Positions 61,288 through 64,000 of a stretch of DNA of 64,000 nt are shown one piece after another (within the stretch, counting starts at the first letter, position 1; every line of letters begins with the position of its first letter). The translations under genes and the position numbers were made by a program. The stretch is taken from NCBI GenBank assembly GCA_036346275.1, contig CM070722.1:61169524-61233523 (forward strand), written 5' to 3'. Below the pieces are notes generated by a model. It was not told the origin of the DNA. It searched no databases and worked only from the letters and a program-made list of their open reading frames with translations. This DNA comes from Otatea glauca (lineage: Eukaryota; Streptophyta; Magnoliopsida; Poales; Poaceae).

Positions 61288-61929
61288 ATGCAGATGAGAT
61301 CGATGGGTGTCGTAGATGGCAAGACAGAGGCGACGGCGAGGACGAAAACGGCGCGCCGTACCGTGCTCACGGCCGTCTTCTCCGTCTTCGCGCACGCGGA
61401 TGCGGCGGACGTCGCGCAGATGGCGATGGGCTTCCTCGGCGCCGTGGGCGACGGGGTTTCGAGTTTCGACGCCCGCGATGCTGCTCATCACCAGTAGGAT
61501 GTTCAACGACCTCGGTTCCGGCCCCGACGTCCTCCAGGAATTAATTCACCTGCATGATCAACCTGGTATGACATATGCGTGCATGGATGCAGCGTTCACC
61601 TCCTCTCACTTTGCATGCATGAGATCATGTACGTCACTAGCGATGTCTCTCTCCTGTCCTGGCAGAACGCGAGGAACCTCCTCTTCCTGGCGTGTGCCTC
61701 CTGGGTCATGGCATTCCTAGACAAGCATGCATCAACTTGCATTTGTGATCAGGACATGTAGTTTATGCCATTGGTATGTCGTATCTGATTTGTTTCTGTA
61801 GAGGGGTACTGCCGGTAGCGAACGGCGGAGCGGTAAGTAATGTAAATACTATGAGAAAAATAACTAAAATTTATTTATTCTTAAACAGTTATATAGAGCG
61901 AGGAAGATGTGCTCAACACGGGCGAGAGA

Positions 61930-62110
61930 AGGGGCAATGGACGAGAAAGAAAGTGAGCGAGACAGGCGAGAGAGATTGAGAGGGAGATTGAGAGAGACAG
62001 GTGAGAGAGAGAGCTGAGAGAGATTGAGAGGGACGAGCGAGAGAGAGCAGTTTCTTACACCATCTCTCAGTCTCTCTCAGCCCTCTCTCTCATTTTGTCT
62101 GTCTCTCTCA
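61930..62110. repeat. (GA)n followed by (CT)n, inverted low-complexity
   Basis: Purine runs (61935-62045) of GAGAGAGATTGAGAGG type are followed by pyrimidine runs (62050-62110), able to pair as a hairpin. The CT tract ends in CAG before the next ABCB-like piece. Confidence 0.8.
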
Positions 62111-62209
62111 GGTGTCGGCGATAAAGGTGGCGTTCATGTTACTGGGTGCATCCATGGCAGTCATGTTCTGTGAGTCGGTGACCTTTATGCTAGGCTTCTT
62201 CCTTACGTC

Positions 62210-62345
62210 CTAGGTCATCGGGCCTGGTACGGCCCATTCTACAGTATCGTGCCGGGCCGTGCCGCCCATTGTGCCCGATTCTCAGGCGCGGTACGGCCCG
62301 TGCTACAGTGTCGTGCTGGATCGGGCTTCGTGCCGAACCGTGACG
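62210..62345. repeat. GC-rich short repeat (CGTGCCGGGCC type)
   Basis: Repeated GGTACGGCCC.TCTACAGT.TCGTGC units, twice in tandem, of a kind seen in grass hAT-like MITEs. Ends are not defined. Confidence 0.4.
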
Positions 62346-62610
62346 TCGTAACACAACAGTAACATTAGCACCGTAACGCACGTATTAGTACGTGACATGC
62401 ATTCTGACGCGACGCATGCATGCATGCAGAGCGCTGGGGTCGATGCTGTCGAACATGAAGTCCCACTCGGAACTCGGAAGCGAGCTCGGCGGTGGAACGG
62501 ATCATGGAGGTGATCAGGCGCGTGCCACGGATCGACTCGGAGAGCAACGACGGCGAGGACCTGGCAAACGTGGCGGTTGAGGTGGAGTTCCATCAGGGCT
62601 GGAGCACGGC

Positions 62611-63069
62611 GCCACTGCTACATAAAAGTCTACCAGAGATGGTTTAAAAAAGTAATCACAAAAAGTATGTGTTAGTGATAATACGGCGCATCACAGACGA
62701 TTTCTGAACGGCCTGCAAAACACATAAGCTGTCTATGATCCACATTAATTAGTTTCTTCCTCTCTTGGAAGATTTCCATATTCATTAGTATTTGTTGTTA
62801 GTAATTTTCTTCTTTTTATATATTTCTGCAACGATATTTACAAGGTACAACTAGTTAAGATTTTGTAATTGAATATCTAAACATCCGAGATATTTCGAGG
62901 CAAACAGCTTTTGTCTGATCAATATCGTCTTAAGGTATGAACGTTTATAGCACTTTCATTTACTTTCTAAATCTAATGTTTGATGGATTCCAAAATAAAA
63001 TCCAATTTCATCCACAATTCATTCTGAAAGATGTCATACTCTGATTTATCTTCCACTTCATCTTTATCC
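62611..63069. other. Spacer, no gene seen
   Basis: AT-rich and non-coding; it separates the ABCB N-terminal remnants from the CACTA element. Confidence 0.35.
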
Positions 63070-63691
63070 CACTACTACAAAAAAACCCTTTCTTACCAAT
63101 CTATCACTGCCGGTTCGACTCGAACTGACAGTGATAACATTGTCACTGTCGATTCATAAGCTAGACCGGCACAAATGCTGACTGAAGAAGAACCAGCAGT
63201 GATAGTAACTTGTCATTGTCAGTTATTATTGTCGGTTCTTAAAAATAACTGGTAGTGATAATGGAGAAAGTATCACTACCGATTCGGCTTATGAACCGGT
63301 AGTGATAATATTCTTAAAAAATCATAACTTTTTCATACGGAGTTGGATGGAGACAAAATTTATACAAAAATTGTAGCTCTCGATGAGATCTACAACTTTG
63401 TAGTTGACAAATTTTTATTTGAAGTCATTTAGATGTCCAAATAATCGTTGAAACTTTCGGATACGAAGGGATAAAAGGAAAATATATCTTATAGTAGTTG
63501 AGAAGTGCATGTTAGGTGAGATGGTAAGGGGAGTTTGTGCGGAGCAGCAGGTCACGAGTTCGAGTCCTAGCAACCGCACGTGCGCGTATTTCGCGTGACC
63601 TACTATCACTGCCAACCAATCATTGCCGGTTGCAATATCCGGCAGTGATGCCAGTTTGAAATCGGTAGTGATATGGTGTTTTGTAGTAGTG
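63070..63691. mobile_element. CACTA element, non-autonomous, 622 bp, TCC duplication
   Basis: It starts CACTACTACAAAAAAAC and ends GTTTTGTAGTAGTG; TCC flanks both sides (63067-63069 and 63692-63694). Subterminal repeats of ATCACTGCCGGTT and its complement (ACCGGTAGTGATA) occur near both ends. At 63508-63575 it contains a tRNA-like Pol III promoter pair (GTGAGATGGTAAGGGG and GAGTTCGAGTCCTAG), probably a SINE relic. Confidence 0.88.
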
Positions 63692-63866
63692 TCCTCTAAT
63701 GAGAATATCACAGACAACCTATTTTAATTTCACTCTGGTCTAATGTAGGAACAGGATCATTTTTATGATTCTCTATTTGATGAACCACTTCCCTTGGCTC
63801 TGAATTTCTCCCTTAAGACCATATTTGATAAACTCCTTCCTTTGGGCTCTGAATTTCTTCCTCAAA

Positions 63867-64000
63867 AGTGCTGATGCAGTCACTTCAGTATTCGCCATTC
63901 TCGACAGGGCAACACTTATCATCCCTGACAACCCTTAGGGCTACAAGCCAGAGAAGCTAGAAGTTGAGGAAGACATCAGCGGAGTTGTCTTTGCATACCC
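63867..64000 (+). pseudogene. ABCB transporter, decayed C-terminal-half fragment (runs off window)
   Basis: The frame reads SADAVTSVFAILDRATLIIP, then DNP, an in-frame TAG (63936-63938), and GYKPEKLEVEEDISGVVFAY. This is the linker between the second transmembrane domain and NBD2 of ABCB proteins, where the stop replaces the Glu of PEGYKPEK. With the 61288-62610 pieces it suggests one ABCB gene reduced by deletion and split by the CACTA insertion. The rest lies beyond the window. Confidence 0.8.

Larger units (their letters stand above)
61288..62610 (+). pseudogene. ABCB (MDR/P-glycoprotein-type) transporter, decayed N-terminal half
   Basis: Reading from ATG 61288, the frame gives VFAHADAADVAQMAMGFLGA, the start of plant ABCB transmembrane domain 1. 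A 7-bp direct duplication (GTTTCGA twice, 61456-61469) breaks the frame, which resumes as TPAMLLITSRMFNDLGSGPD. A second exon starts at 61666 after a CAG (NARNLLFLACASWVMAFL). Further pieces are SAIKVAFMLLGASMAVMF (about 62115-62170) and RIMEVIRRVPRIDSESNDGE (about 62490-62560), the linker before NBD1. Membrane segments between are missing. Plant ABCBs export auxin and other compounds; this copy cannot. Confidence 0.8.

Noticed and set aside
63508..63575. A tRNA gene
   Set aside because: A and B boxes are present, but I could not form a convincing acceptor stem or anticodon arm by eye, and it sits inside a CACTA element.

Overview
This is nuclear DNA from a plant, and the gene structure points to a grass (Poaceae), probably a panicoid. 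First exons are GC-rich, introns are long, AT-rich and GT-AG, and the intergenic space is full of grass-type transposons (Mutator-like, hAT, CACTA, PIF/Harbinger, Stowaway, Tourist, Helitron, L1-type LINE, SINE). The species cannot be read from the sequence. No rRNA gene, true tRNA gene or CRISPR array was found.

Layout. Five host loci can be rebuilt exon by exon: (1) an ABHD17-type alpha/beta hydrolase, + strand, 1410-5661, 6 exons, 384 aa; (2) a small secreted-peptide locus, + strand, 16354-18215, whose alternative last exons end in two different RGF/GOLVEN/CLEL-like peptides; (3) a Nudix hydrolase, - strand, 23506-20618, 8 coding exons, 290 aa; (4) an LRR receptor-like kinase of the STRUBBELIG-RECEPTOR FAMILY, - strand, 35092-29340, 16 exons, 715 aa, with an atypical kinase; (5) a UBA-SEP-UBX (p47/Cdc48-adaptor type) protein, - strand, 44280-38490, 4 exons, 433 aa. 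The first intron of gene 5 holds an L1 LINE that itself holds a Tourist-like MITE.

From 44.6 kb onward the window is accessory DNA. A 14.9-kb segment (44582-59473) is bounded by about 430-bp inverted arms that end in Helitron-like termini. Inside it lies an 8.3-kb Mutator-like element (47242-55566) with about 330-bp terminal inverted repeats and a perfect 9-bp target duplication. That element carries a broken MULE transposase joined to a plant mobile domain, a Myb/SANT-like gene and a tandem array of about 360-bp units. The same 14.9-kb segment carries a tandemly duplicated, broken adenylate isopentenyltransferase (cytokinin synthesis) and an Ulp1-protease-like ORF. To its right are a flotillin 3' exon fragment, a decayed ABCB transporter and a 622-bp CACTA element.

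The intact genes do not form a pathway or operon. They are independent plant genes separated by transposon-rich spacers. The most interesting items are the dual-peptide RGF-like locus and the nested Mutator/inverted-arm structure with captured host genes.
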